Part shown: in pieces, positions 27,462-34,868 of the stretch
How positions within the stretch are numbered: position 1 is the stretch's first letter
Layout: the number at the start of each line of letters is the position of its first letter
NCBI GenBank assembly: GCA_963801185.1
Contig: CAWDDW010000002.1
Span: forward strand, 272,717 to 336,716
Reading direction: 5' to 3'
From: Palsa-601 sp963801185
GTDB taxonomy: Bacteria > Actinomycetota > Acidimicrobiia > Acidimicrobiales > Bog-793
Length of the DNA: 64,000 nt
Program-made: the position numbers and the translations under genes
The notes under the pieces: generated by a model
What the model was told of the DNA's origin: nothing
Databases searched by the model: none
What the model saw: only the letters and a program-made list of their open reading frames with translations

Positions 27462-29069
27462 CTAGGCGGAAGTAACGCCCCGGACGAGCTTGGCAAGCGC
27501 TCCCCAGGTCGACACGTGCGGTGTGAACTTCCCGGCACGGATCTGAGAGGCGAACGACTTGCTCATCCCGGTCGCCTCGACGATCTCCGAAAGCTTGACA
27601 GTCGCCAGTCTCGGCAGGATCTCCCGGGCGAACAGCTCCGGGTCGTAGACGGCGTCAGGATTCGACCTCCCCCACTCGGCGAGCGCTCGCTTGCGAGCGG
27701 CGATGGCAGCGCCGCGCCTGCCGCGGATCTCAGGGGCCTGCGCAGGGTCCGCGGCGATGCAGGCGTCACAGCGGACGTGGCGAGGGTTCGTGACCGCTCC
27801 GCCGCAGTCGGGACAGCTCCACAGCGGCAGGGCTGCCGCCTCAGCGGCCGGACGTTGCCGGGACCTGCTCCGGGTGGCCCGTTGGCTGGCTTCGATCTTG
27901 CGGGCCTTCACGACCGCCTGTGCGGCCTTGGTACGGGAGGAGGTGAGCGGCGTGGCTGGCTGGTACTTGCCGTCCATTGCCCGCCCGAGGATGTGGGCGA
28001 CCTTCTCGGCCCATGGGGCGAGCGAGCGTGCCCACAGCGGCATCGTCTCGGCGAGTTCGTGGGTGAGCGGAGCGAGGAGGCGGACGTGCCCGTCGGAGGT
28101 CTCGGTGAACTCCGCCTTGCGGAAGGTCCGCCGCTCCACCATGTCGAGCACGAAGCCTTCGACCTCCGGCCGTACCGGCTCGATGAGGTCGAGCGCCATG
28201 CTCGCTCTCGCCCGGGCGTCGGCATGGACGATGCCGAGACCGGGGTCGAGCCCGACCGCATGGCAGGCAAGGACGGCCTCTGCTTCGAGGAGGGCGAAGC
28301 AGTAGTTGAGGAGGGCGTTGACGGGCCGCTCGGCCTTCCGGTTCGAGCTGGAGGAGGCGAGCACGCTCCTCCGGCCTTCGTAGCACGACCAGTGCGGCGG
28401 GATGCGGCGCCGGTCCTTTGCGACGAAGGACGGTGCGCACTCGGCCCGTCCGGTCCAGGAGCCGAAGTAGAGCGCAGCGGCAGAGGCTTCGAGCTGGCGG
28501 GCCTCCTCGATCGTTTCGGCAACTCTCACAGCATCGGCGAGGTCGAGGATCGTGCAAGCGGTCTCCTCGTCCCCGAAGCGGCGGGCAAGCAGCTTCGCCT
28601 GCCCGGCCAGCTTGGCGCCGAGCAGATCGTGGGCGATGTCGTGGCCGTAGGGCCGCTCGGGTGCGAGCGCCTGCGTGCGGCGGAGCCTGGCGTCGTCGGT
28701 CATCCGAGGCGTCGAGGCGAGCCGTGGCGTCCCGTCCGGAGCGAGCACCACGACGCCGATGCCGAGGCGGCTGCACCAATGCAGGGCGTCGATGCTGACC
28801 GTGCCGGTCGAGGCGAGGAGCACGACACGAGCGAGACCATGAGTCGCCTTGTCGAAGCGCCGCTCTCTCCGGTGCTCCCCCATGCCGTCAGAGACAACGA
28901 GGGCACCTCGCTCGACGGAGATCCGTGCGCCCATCCCGTCGGCGACGCAGACGCCGGCCGAGTCGGGGCGGAGGTAGGTGGCGGCGATTGCGCTGATGCC
29001 GTCGGAGACGTCTTCGAGAGACAGGCTTCGAGGACCGGGTGCAGGCGTGACTAGCGTTGCCGTTCGCAT
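27462..29069 (-). CDS. cas1: Solo Cas1 integrase (casposase-like) with C-terminal zinc ribbon and HTH
   Basis: About 535 residues from ATG 29069 (AGGAGG twelve bases upstream); an ATG at 29081 overlaps that ribosome site and is less likely. The Cas1 fold is clear. Counting from 29081, the catalytic residues are E198 in RQLEASAAALYFGSW, H286 in GLDPGLGIVHAD and D298 in MALDLIEPVRPEV, in the right order and spacing. An extension of about 170 residues beyond the usual core carries a zinc ribbon (CPDCGG then CDAC, about 423-442) and a helix-turn-helix (LSEIVEATGMSKSFASQIRA, about 497-516). Casposases differ from CRISPR Cas1 by such a C-terminal HTH. No cas2 or CRISPR repeats accompany it. It should catalyse integration of the element ends. 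Confidence 0.9.
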   Translation of the reverse strand: MRTATLVTPAPGPRSLSLEDVSDGISAIAATYLRPDSAGVCVADGMGARISVERGALVVSDGMGEHRRERRFDKATHGLARVVLLASTGTVSIDALHWCSRLGIGVVVLAPDGTPRLASTPRMTDDARLRRTQALAPERPYGHDIAHDLLGAKLAGQAKLLARRFGDEETACTILDLADAVRVAETIEEARQLEASAAALYFGSWTGRAECAPSFVAKDRRRIPPHWSCYEGRRSVLASSSSNRKAERPVNALLNYCFALLEAEAVLACHAVGLDPGLGIVHADARARASMALDLIEPVRPEVEGFVLDMVERRTFRKAEFTETSDGHVRLLAPLTHELAETMPLWARSLAPWAEKVAHILGRAMDGKYQPATPLTSSRTKAAQAVVKARKIEASQRATRSRSRQRPAAEAAALPLWSCPDCGGAVTNPRHVRCDACIAADPAQAPEIRGRRGAAIAARKRALAEWGRSNPDAVYDPELFAREILPRLATVKLSEIVEATGMSKSFASQIRAGKFTPHVSTWGALAKLVRGVTSA

Positions 29070-29092
29070 TGGGAGATTCATCCTCCTGGTGC

Positions 29093-29145
29093 CAGTCCCC
29101 GGGGTGTTGACGCACTGCCGGGGACACTTATGTGTCGGGACATCA
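29093..29145. promoter_or_regulatory. Divergent control region between cas1 and membrane protein gene
   Basis: The 140-base gap between cas1 (minus) and the next plus-strand gene contains two nested inverted repeats: GTCCCCGG ... CCGGGGAC (18-base spacer) and GACAC-TTAT-GTGTC (29,123-29,136). A TTGACG at 29,107 lies upstream of TATGTG on the plus strand, a possible promoter for the membrane-protein gene. The palindromes may be operators controlling cas1 expression. Confidence 0.45.
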
Positions 29146-29213
29146 TCGTAGGCCTTTGGCGCAACTGTTGTGCGGCGCTAGCGTTCGTTCAGGACAATTG
29201 AAGGGGTCGCTAC

Positions 29214-29731
29214 ATGGATGCGTTGTCGAGCTTCACCTCGACATCCTTCGGCTACTTGCTCGCCGTGATTCTCCCCGGAGCCAGCGCCATCTATGCCAGC
29301 TCCTTCTACTCGCGAGCACTCCAGTCGATCGTTGTAGACGTTGAAACTGGAGGAAGCAGTCTCGGGCTGCTCGTTGTCGTCCTCTTAGCTTCCGCAGCCG
29401 TTGGGCTGCTCATCATGCCTGTTCGAGCACTGGTTTACGAAGAGCTGATCTTCCACAACCAGAGGCTAACTGCCGATCCCATTGGGACTCTCGAAGATGC
29501 GGGAAGACTCCAAGCATTTCGTGTCACCACCAATTCTGGGGTGCGATGTCCCTCGTGGTGCCGATTTACGCCGTGACCTTCTGCCTGCGTCATTGGAACC
29601 ATCTCTCTGTTCCCTGGGAGTGGGCAGCTGGGTTGGCGTGCGGCGGCGTGGAGGCAGTTACGATCTGGGCTGCTCTTCTTTCGTACGACCGCTATATCGT
29701 GAGGACGAACGCCATTCTCCAAAGGAAGTGA
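29214..29731 (+). CDS. Small membrane protein, interrupted by a frameshift
   Basis: ATG 29214 opens a frame with two hydrophobic helices (FGYLLAVILPGASAIYASSF and LGLLVVVLLASAAVGLLIMP). It leaves its natural course near the GGGG at 29,538-29,541. The other frame then continues MSLVVPIYAVTFCLRHWNHL and a last helix (WAAGLACGGVEAVTIWAALL), ending at 29,731. Restoring one G joins the two into a protein of about 172 residues with four helices. The stop lies three bases before the H1-like gene. Function unknown; cargo of the element. Confidence 0.55.
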
Positions 29732-29733
29732 GT

Positions 29734-29922
29734 ATGCCAAACGGCATTCCCCCTAAGAAGGCTCCGGCCAAGAAGGCTGCACCTGCAAAGCGGGCTCCGG
29801 CCAAGAAGGCTCCGGCCAAGAAGGCTCCGGCCAAGAAGGCTGCACCTGCAAAGCGGGCTCCGGCCAAGAAGGCTCCGGCCAAGAAGGCTCCGGCCAAGAA
29901 GGCTGCTGCCAAGAAGCGCTAA
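29734..29922 (+). CDS. Histone H1-like Lys/Ala/Pro-repeat DNA-binding protein
   Basis: 62 residues from ATG 29734, preceded by AAAGGAAG and three bases after the upstream stop. After MPNGIPP the whole protein is built of PAKKA and PAKRA units, as in the C-terminal tails of eukaryotic histone H1 and bacterial HC2/HupS-type nucleoid proteins, without any globular domain. It should bind DNA non-specifically by charge. The DNA shows the matching tandem repeat of a 15-base unit, prone to slippage, so copy number may vary between strains. It may compact or protect element DNA. Confidence 0.7.
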   Translation: MPNGIPPKKAPAKKAAPAKRAPAKKAPAKKAPAKKAAPAKRAPAKKAPAKKAPAKKAAAKKR

Positions 29923-29949
29923 TTGGGGCAGGAGGCGAATCCAACGGTG

Positions 29950-30171
29950 ATGGTGGTCCCGGTGGTGCGTGGCTTCGCACTGAACATACGTTCGCTACGC
30001 TCCGAGCTTGTGCCCGACCTGTCACCCGAGGAAGCCGAGATCCTCCGCCGGTCGATCGCCATGTTGCCGCCGGATGCGCCGAGCGGCCTCAGCCGGGAGC
30101 GAGCACTGGCGATCCTCGGGCAGCTCGTCAGGGCACTGTCCGAGCTGCGACGGCGTCACCGGAGCACTTGA
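29950..30171 (+). CDS. Small protein of unknown function
   Basis: 73 residues from ATG 29950, 27 bases after the H1-like gene and on the same strand. Mostly helical, with LSPEEAEILRRSIAML and a C-terminal LVRALSELRRRHRST. No ribosome site stands out and no family is recognised. The coherent helical composition and operon-like position support it weakly. Confidence 0.45.
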   Translation: MVVPVVRGFALNIRSLRSELVPDLSPEEAEILRRSIAMLPPDAPSGLSRERALAILGQLVRALSELRRRHRST

Positions 30172-30233
30172 CCCTCGGGTCCGATCTCGGAAGAAGGTCC
30201 CGCTGCCTTACAACAGAAGGTGGCCTTTGCTCC

Positions 30234-30581
30234 TCAACCGCTGGCGACCAATTGGTCGACCGCCTCCTCTGTCAACGCCTCCCACTGCTCTTCTGTAAGC
30301 ACTGCCAAGACCCGCTCCGCGGCGACGTCGGCGCCGGTGTCCGGGCACTCCCACTCCGCCTGCTTGAGGATGCCGGCGAGCGACCGGCCCGGATGAATAA
30401 CGACGCCCGTGGGATGACCGCAGCTGAGCAGCACGATGCCGAAGGTGTGTTCTCTCGCCCTGGCCGAGGCCGGCACGCGTACGACTGCCCGGCAGCGGCG
30501 GCAGCGAGTGTTAGTCGTCGCTTCGGTCTCGAAGCTGTGGTTGCAGCGCTTACAGGTAACAGTGGTCACGGCAACGATCAT
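30234..30581 (-). CDS. Zinc-ribbon protein of unknown function
   Basis: 115 residues. The N-terminus has a treble-clef or ribbon pattern (CKRCNHSFETEATTNTRCRRC) likely to bind one zinc. The rest is acidic and helical (ERVLAVLTEEQWEALTEEAV). It is the last gene of the long minus-strand operon of the element. It ends 62 bases from the convergent 73-residue gene. Function unknown; it may bind DNA or act as an adaptor. Confidence 0.6.
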   Translation of the reverse strand: MIVAVTTVTCKRCNHSFETEATTNTRCRRCRAVVRVPASARAREHTFGIVLLSCGHPTGVVIHPGRSLAGILKQAEWECPDTGADVAAERVLAVLTEEQWEALTEEAVDQLVASG

Positions 30582-30613
30582 TGCTCAGGTTGCCGTGGCA
30601 GTCGCAGCAGCAC

Positions 30614-30955
30614 CTACTGACGCGCGATGCCGCCCACGATCACATCCGTAACCGGCAGAGCGAACTCCTCGCCTTCCGCCAAGGCTCTACCCACGTTCCC
30701 CGTGATCGTCGGCACGTCACCCACACGGCCGAGCGGCGAGACTGTCCAACCAGCGTCGCTGAGCGCTTCGGGTGCCTTTACAACGACTGGACCCTTTGCG
30801 TACCACGCACCCTGGCCAAAGTGGACGGCAGCGAATCGGACTCGCTCACCAACGGCGGTCGCTGCCCAGTCCACCTCGTCGGCCCGCTTGTCCCACGGCC
30901 GACCAGATCGATGAAGCTGAAAGACGTACTCCCTCACTTCGGGTTCTTCGGACAA
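30614..30955 (-). CDS. Small protein of unknown function
   Basis: 113 residues starting at TTG 30955, supported by GAAAGGAG upstream. Acidic N-terminus, then beta-rich (YVFQLHRSGRPWDK, AAVHFGQGAWYAKGPVVV). No motif recognised. It sits between the methyltransferase and the zinc-ribbon gene, 92 bases after the former, in the same direction. Confidence 0.55.
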   Translation of the reverse strand: MSEEPEVREYVFQLHRSGRPWDKRADEVDWAATAVGERVRFAAVHFGQGAWYAKGPVVVKAPEALSDAGWTVSPLGRVGDVPTITGNVGRALAEGEEFALPVTDVIVGGIARQ

Positions 30956-31047
30956 GTTGCGCTCCTTTCATCACGGCCGATGACACACCCAGCGACGCTA
31001 TCTCGGTGGCTCGAATCCGCAGAACTGCCGCGTAATAGCCGTCGCCA

Positions 31048-32331
31048 TCATGCCCCCTCGACCGCCAGTTCTAACAACCGCCGCCTGGTCGTCTCGACGT
31101 AGCCCGGGTCGATGTCACAGCCGAGAAAGTGCCTGCCCTCCATGACTGCAGCCACTGCCGTCGTGCCCGAGCCGATGAACGGGTCGACGATCAGGTCGCC
31201 CGGCTGGGAGACCTGGCGCACCCAGTGCCGGACCGGTTCGAGCGCCTGTTGCCAGGGATGCAGCGGTCGCTCCTCCGGCCCTCCGTGACCCTCGGCGAAG
31301 ACAAGGTCGTTCATCCAGCCCCGAGGCCGATAGGGACCCGCCGAGTAGAGCAGTACGGACCGGTGCTGGCCGTAGATCATGCGGGCACGGATTCTCGTGT
31401 GCCGCCCGCGCAACACCGTCGCCCCGTGCCACATGTACGTGAGCCCTCCTCGGGCGAGAAGCTCCATTTCGGAGTCGAGCCAGAGCTGCCCGGCGTAGAC
31501 GACCGCCAGGCGCCCCGGCTTCAGCACCCGGAGAGCAAAAGCGGCGAACGGTTCGAAGATCGGGACGCCCTCGGCGTCATAGGGCGGGTCGGTCACGATG
31601 GCGTCGACAGACTTGTCCGCGAGGTCGGCGAGCGCCTCCCGGAAGTCACCGGTTCGAAGCTCCCATGCCTCATCGGTGTGCTCGGCCGGCCCGCTCGACG
31701 CTTCATCCCGGAGGCGAGCAAGCTTGGCGATCCGGGCGCGCTCCTCGGCACGCGGGAGACCGATCAATCCCGAGGCGTTGTCGTCGAGAGATCGCAGCGC
31801 TTCGCCGGCTCTCCTGGCGTCTCTCTCGGACTGGACGAAGATCGTCGGAGCCGGACGGGCCGGGCGTGCCGGCTGCCGACGGCCGAGCGAGTCCGCTCGT
31901 GCTTCGACGTGGGGAATTTCCCCACGTCCCTCCAACTCGGCCCTGACGGCACCGACGGTCTTGTGGTCGACGCCGGCCATCAGCCCGAGGCGTCGATCCG
32001 AGACGCTTGGGAGTCGCCGCAACGCCTCCGCTACGAGATCCCGCCGTTGGACAGCGGAAAGTTTGCGCCGCTGGACATTCACGGCAACCACGAAGGAGAC
32101 CCGCTCGGTGTCGTCCGCGAAGCGACGGATCTCTCGCGGCGGGTCCGGCACCCTGACGCCCTCGGCACGGAGTTCAGCCACCGCTCGCATCCGGTTGTGG
32201 CCCTCGATCAGCTCGCTCGTCTCGGCGTCGTAGACGACCGGCACCAAGACGCCGACCTCTGCGATCGAGGACTTCAGCCGGGCGTACTCGTCGGCGCCGA
32301 GCGGCGGGAGCAGCTGCCAGCGCTCGGTCAC
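31048..32331 (-). CDS. ParB-like domain fused to a DNA methyltransferase
   Basis: About 427 residues from GTG 32331, which overlaps the preceding stop (GTGA); the frame open further upstream is not coding. Residues 1-95 form a ParB/sulfiredoxin-like domain (SSIAEVGVLVPVVYD, then ELIEGHNRMRAVAELRAEG), followed by an HTH-like stretch. The C-terminal half is a DNA amino-methyltransferase of the beta arrangement: motif IV TDPPYD (about residue 245) precedes motif I DPFIGSGTTAVAA (about 395). It should methylate adenine N6 or cytosine N4. Such fusions are frequent in phages and plasmids, where they protect DNA from host restriction. Here it is the penultimate part of the replication operon. Confidence 0.85.
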   Translation of the reverse strand: MTERWQLLPPLGADEYARLKSSIAEVGVLVPVVYDAETSELIEGHNRMRAVAELRAEGVRVPDPPREIRRFADDTERVSFVVAVNVQRRKLSAVQRRDLVAEALRRLPSVSDRRLGLMAGVDHKTVGAVRAELEGRGEIPHVEARADSLGRRQPARPARPAPTIFVQSERDARRAGEALRSLDDNASGLIGLPRAEERARIAKLARLRDEASSGPAEHTDEAWELRTGDFREALADLADKSVDAIVTDPPYDAEGVPIFEPFAAFALRVLKPGRLAVVYAGQLWLDSEMELLARGGLTYMWHGATVLRGRHTRIRARMIYGQHRSVLLYSAGPYRPRGWMNDLVFAEGHGGPEERPLHPWQQALEPVRHWVRQVSQPGDLIVDPFIGSGTTAVAAVMEGRHFLGCDIDPGYVETTRRRLLELAVEGA

Positions 32332-32756
32332 GTTGCGTCCTTTGCGGGCGGCAGGCCGAGCACCTCGCGTAGGTCGACCGGCTCGCCAGGGATGAGGACG
32401 GCGACGCGCCGTGGCGTGGCCGCCCGGGGCGGGAGACCGATCCCGGCGTACGTGCGGGTGCGACACCCTCGGTCGAGCATGGCAATGGGCAGACCTGCCA
32501 GATGTGCGTCGCCGATCTCGCGGAGACAGCCCATCCCGACGACACCGGCCCGAGTGCCGAAGATGACGAGCCCGGAGAGAGTGGTGAGCACCCGTGGCCA
32601 CGCGCTCCGCCACTCCTCAGCGGTCGAGTACCGCCCAGCCGGGTTGTAGACCTCCGCCTCGGGCAGGAGAGCGTGCAGAGCGGCGATGCAGTCACGCTCT
32701 CTAGCCGAGCCATAGGTCACGATCGGGTGGGCGGCGTAGACCCGTGGGCGGGTCAC
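32328..32756 (-). CDS. Nucleoside 2-deoxyribosyltransferase-like (DUF4406-type) protein
   Basis: About 142 residues from GTG 32756, overlapping the PolB stop by four bases. The Rossmann-like layout matches the NDT-like group: RVYAAHPIVTYGSARERDC at the N-terminus, EVYNPAGRY, then LSGLVIFGTRAGVVGMGCLREI, then GLPIAMLD. The group includes nucleotide hydrolases and transferases and many phage proteins of unknown role. In a replication operon it may alter the nucleotide pool or process a signal nucleotide. The family call is by pattern only. Confidence 0.55.
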   Translation of the reverse strand: MTRPRVYAAHPIVTYGSARERDCIAALHALLPEAEVYNPAGRYSTAEEWRSAWPRVLTTLSGLVIFGTRAGVVGMGCLREIGDAHLAGLPIAMLDRGCRTRTYAGIGLPPRAATPRRVAVLIPGEPVDLREVLGLPPAKDAT

Positions 32757-33757
32757 GATGCGGCCGCCTGGCGGCTGGCAGCGTTCGTGCGCTCTCTCTG
32801 GCGCTGTTTGCGGGCTGTTGCCCGACACCGGGGCGAGCAGTAGGTGGAGCCGGCTTTTGGTACCGGGCGCCCGTCAACCGGACACGGCGGGGTCTCGGGC
32901 GACTCCACCCGCATCGCTCGCAGGACCCGCCGCACCGTTGCCTGTCTTGGCCGCTTCCTCCCTGACGAGATGCCCTTGGCGGTGTCGAGCGGCACGCCGT
33001 AGCGCCGGGAGAACGACCGAGGTCCGATCTCGGCCGCGTGCCGTGCAACGAAGCCGGCGGCGTCTCCCTCGTCGTAGACGGCCCGAACTCCGGAGGTGTC
33101 GGCATCGGGCGTGACGATCTCGGCATCGATGACTCCGCCGGCCTTCCCGACCCGCCGGATCAGCTCTGGAACGAGCACGACCTCGGACCGGTCGTCGATT
33201 GGTCGGGGCCGAAGCCAGCGGTGCGCCTTCCCACCGAGGTTGTCGAGCACGACGGCATCGACCCGGGCCGGTTGGCCGACAGCTCCTCGCCAGTCGAGCG
33301 ACTGGTACTCGGCGAGGTCGGTCCCCGGGTCGAGTGCCACCGGCGAGACGTCCCTCTCTCGCCTGGTGTGAGCCTGCAGGAATAAGCCGAACGGCCTTGC
33401 GCCGATGCGGCGACGGATGGCGGCGAGAGTCTCGGGAGTGGCCGCCTGCACTCTGCTGATCGACGGGGAGGGTGGCTCGTCAGCGCTTTCCCAGGGCCAG
33501 AGCGGCAGGACGATCGAGATCCCCCGAGACCGGGCAAGCTCACGTCGGAGAGCAACGGCGGCGACCTCGCGGGTCCAGCGCCGGTTCCCGTGCTCGTCGT
33601 GCCCTGCCATTCTCGGCGGGTCCACGACGGAGCCACCGAGAGCGTGCTCGGTCGCCTCGACCACTTCCAAGAGGTCCCCGGCGTCGTCAAGCGTTGCAAG
33701 CTCGTATCGCTTGACGCCGATGACGAGGCCGAAGAGCGGGCGCTTCTCAGTGCTCAC
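32753..33757 (-). CDS. polB: Family B DNA polymerase, C-terminal part (frame 3 of 3)
   Basis: 334 residues from GTG 33757, overlapping the previous part by eleven bases. It begins PLFGLVIGVKRYELATLDD, which matches the KxY motif that follows motif C in family B polymerases and contacts the primer-template. It therefore continues the polymerase read upstream. The middle is a thumb-like region; the C-terminus has HTH-like RSFSRRYGVPLDTAKGISSG and a zinc-finger tail (CPVDGRPVPKAGSTYCSPRC). It is either reached by a frameshift or made separately by translational coupling from the GTG. A one-base indel near 33,745-33,757 is the simplest explanation. Confidence 0.75.
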   Translation of the reverse strand: MSTEKRPLFGLVIGVKRYELATLDDAGDLLEVVEATEHALGGSVVDPPRMAGHDEHGNRRWTREVAAVALRRELARSRGISIVLPLWPWESADEPPSPSISRVQAATPETLAAIRRRIGARPFGLFLQAHTRRERDVSPVALDPGTDLAEYQSLDWRGAVGQPARVDAVVLDNLGGKAHRWLRPRPIDDRSEVVLVPELIRRVGKAGGVIDAEIVTPDADTSGVRAVYDEGDAAGFVARHAAEIGPRSFSRRYGVPLDTAKGISSGRKRPRQATVRRVLRAMRVESPETPPCPVDGRPVPKAGSTYCSPRCRATARKQRQRERTNAASRQAAAS

Positions 33758-34868
33758 GCCGCACCGTCCAAAAAGGCGCTCCTTTGCCGAACGGGTCCAG
33801 CCCGTCGAAGCGGGCGAGGACTCGGTCTAGGTCGGCCCACTGATCGGGCGAGCAGCAAAGGAACAGGCCGTCGGTGTCTCGGCTCGCCACAGTGATCTCG
33901 TAGGGAGCGAGAAGGTGCTCGGCGGCGCCGAGTACGAGTCGAGAGGCCGCCGTGACCGTCGCTGCGATCGGCGGGAAGGTCCACTCGGCCGGCTGCTCGG
34001 CGATCGTCGCCTTCCGTCCGCTTCTCCTTCGGACCTGATCGAGCCTGACGAGGTTGCCGTAGACGAGTGCGTTGACCACGACCCGGAGGTGAGCGGCGAG
34101 GCGGTTGTCGCCCCGTACCTTCGCCTCATCCCGCACACGAACGAGTGCGACGGCCGGGTCGTCATCGATGGAGAGGACGAGGCTGTCGTAGAGCGGGTAC
34201 TGCTTGCACAAGCCGGGTTGGCGGCCGACAGGGACGAGGCGTATCGCCGAGAGAATCTGCGGGACACGACCCGAGCGGAGCGCTGCGTTCACGACGTCCG
34301 GCCACGTGAACGGGAGAGAGGTCGGGCAGCGCACCGGGCGCACGCCGGAGTGCCCCTGCGGGTACTCCTCGTCGGGCGCTTCTACCGGCCACGGCTCGCC
34401 GTCGCAGACGACCTCGCAGATCGTGAAGCCGAAGCGTGCCCACGTGCGGCGGTCGAACAGACGAGAGACGTCGCCTACGACGGCCTCGGCACAGAGCGAC
34501 CGCAGCTCTGCCGTCACGTCCGTGCGGCGGAGTGAGGCTGCCGTCATCGCGGGCCACCAGCCGAGCAAAGAGGCGAAGGCGGCGTAAGCCGCATGCACGT
34601 CGATGTCAGCCGCAGGGAAGAGTCCTTTTCCCGCCATCTCGGCCGTGAGCCATCCTCCACGGTGAGCGGCGATCCAGGACCTCAGCTCCAGATCGGTCGG
34701 GATCCGGAACTTGACCAACGGCGGAGAGACGCCCGCCCTTCGCGGGATCTCCGCCGCCAGCCCGGCTGGGGAGACGAGAGCTCCCGAGGTCCAGCCGGCC
34801 GTACCTTCGGGCACGGTCCCGAGAGGTAGTGAGCCACCTGGCCGCCTCTTCGTCCAGGACGAGAACAA
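33747..34868 (-). CDS. polB: Family B DNA polymerase, catalytic palm part (frame 2 of 3)
   Basis: 373-codon frame whose genuine coding part begins near 34,770. It holds the polymerase core: motif A AADIDVHAAYAAF (metal-binding D90), motif B RVVVNALVYGNL (the K/R-x3-N-S/A-x-YG helix with one extra residue, as in some bacterial members), and motif C SRDTDGLFLC (D331, D333), followed by RFDGLDPFGKGAPFW. These are diagnostic of family B polymerases. The junction with the upstream part lies at a run of four C (34,768-34,771); skipping one base gives a continuous sequence. The TTG start at 34,868 lacks support. Expected role: replicating the element, as in self-synthesizing transposons. Confidence 0.8.
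   Translation of the reverse strand: MFSSWTKRRPGGSLPLGTVPEGTAGWTSGALVSPAGLAAEIPRRAGVSPPLVKFRIPTDLELRSWIAAHRGGWLTAEMAGKGLFPAADIDVHAAYAAFASLLGWWPAMTAASLRRTDVTAELRSLCAEAVVGDVSRLFDRRTWARFGFTICEVVCDGEPWPVEAPDEEYPQGHSGVRPVRCPTSLPFTWPDVVNAALRSGRVPQILSAIRLVPVGRQPGLCKQYPLYDSLVLSIDDDPAVALVRVRDEAKVRGDNRLAAHLRVVVNALVYGNLVRLDQVRRRSGRKATIAEQPAEWTFPPIAATVTAASRLVLGAAEHLLAPYEITVASRDTDGLFLCCSPDQWADLDRVLARFDGLDPFGKGAPFWTVRREH

Noticed and set aside
27462..29069. Cas1 as part of a CRISPR-Cas locus
   Set aside because: No cas2, effector, leader or repeat-spacer array is visible anywhere in the window.
29750..29915. Tandem short repeats close to cas1, possibly a CRISPR array
   Set aside because: The repeats are contiguous 15-base codon repeats encoding PAKKA units in one frame. 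No unique spacers separate them.
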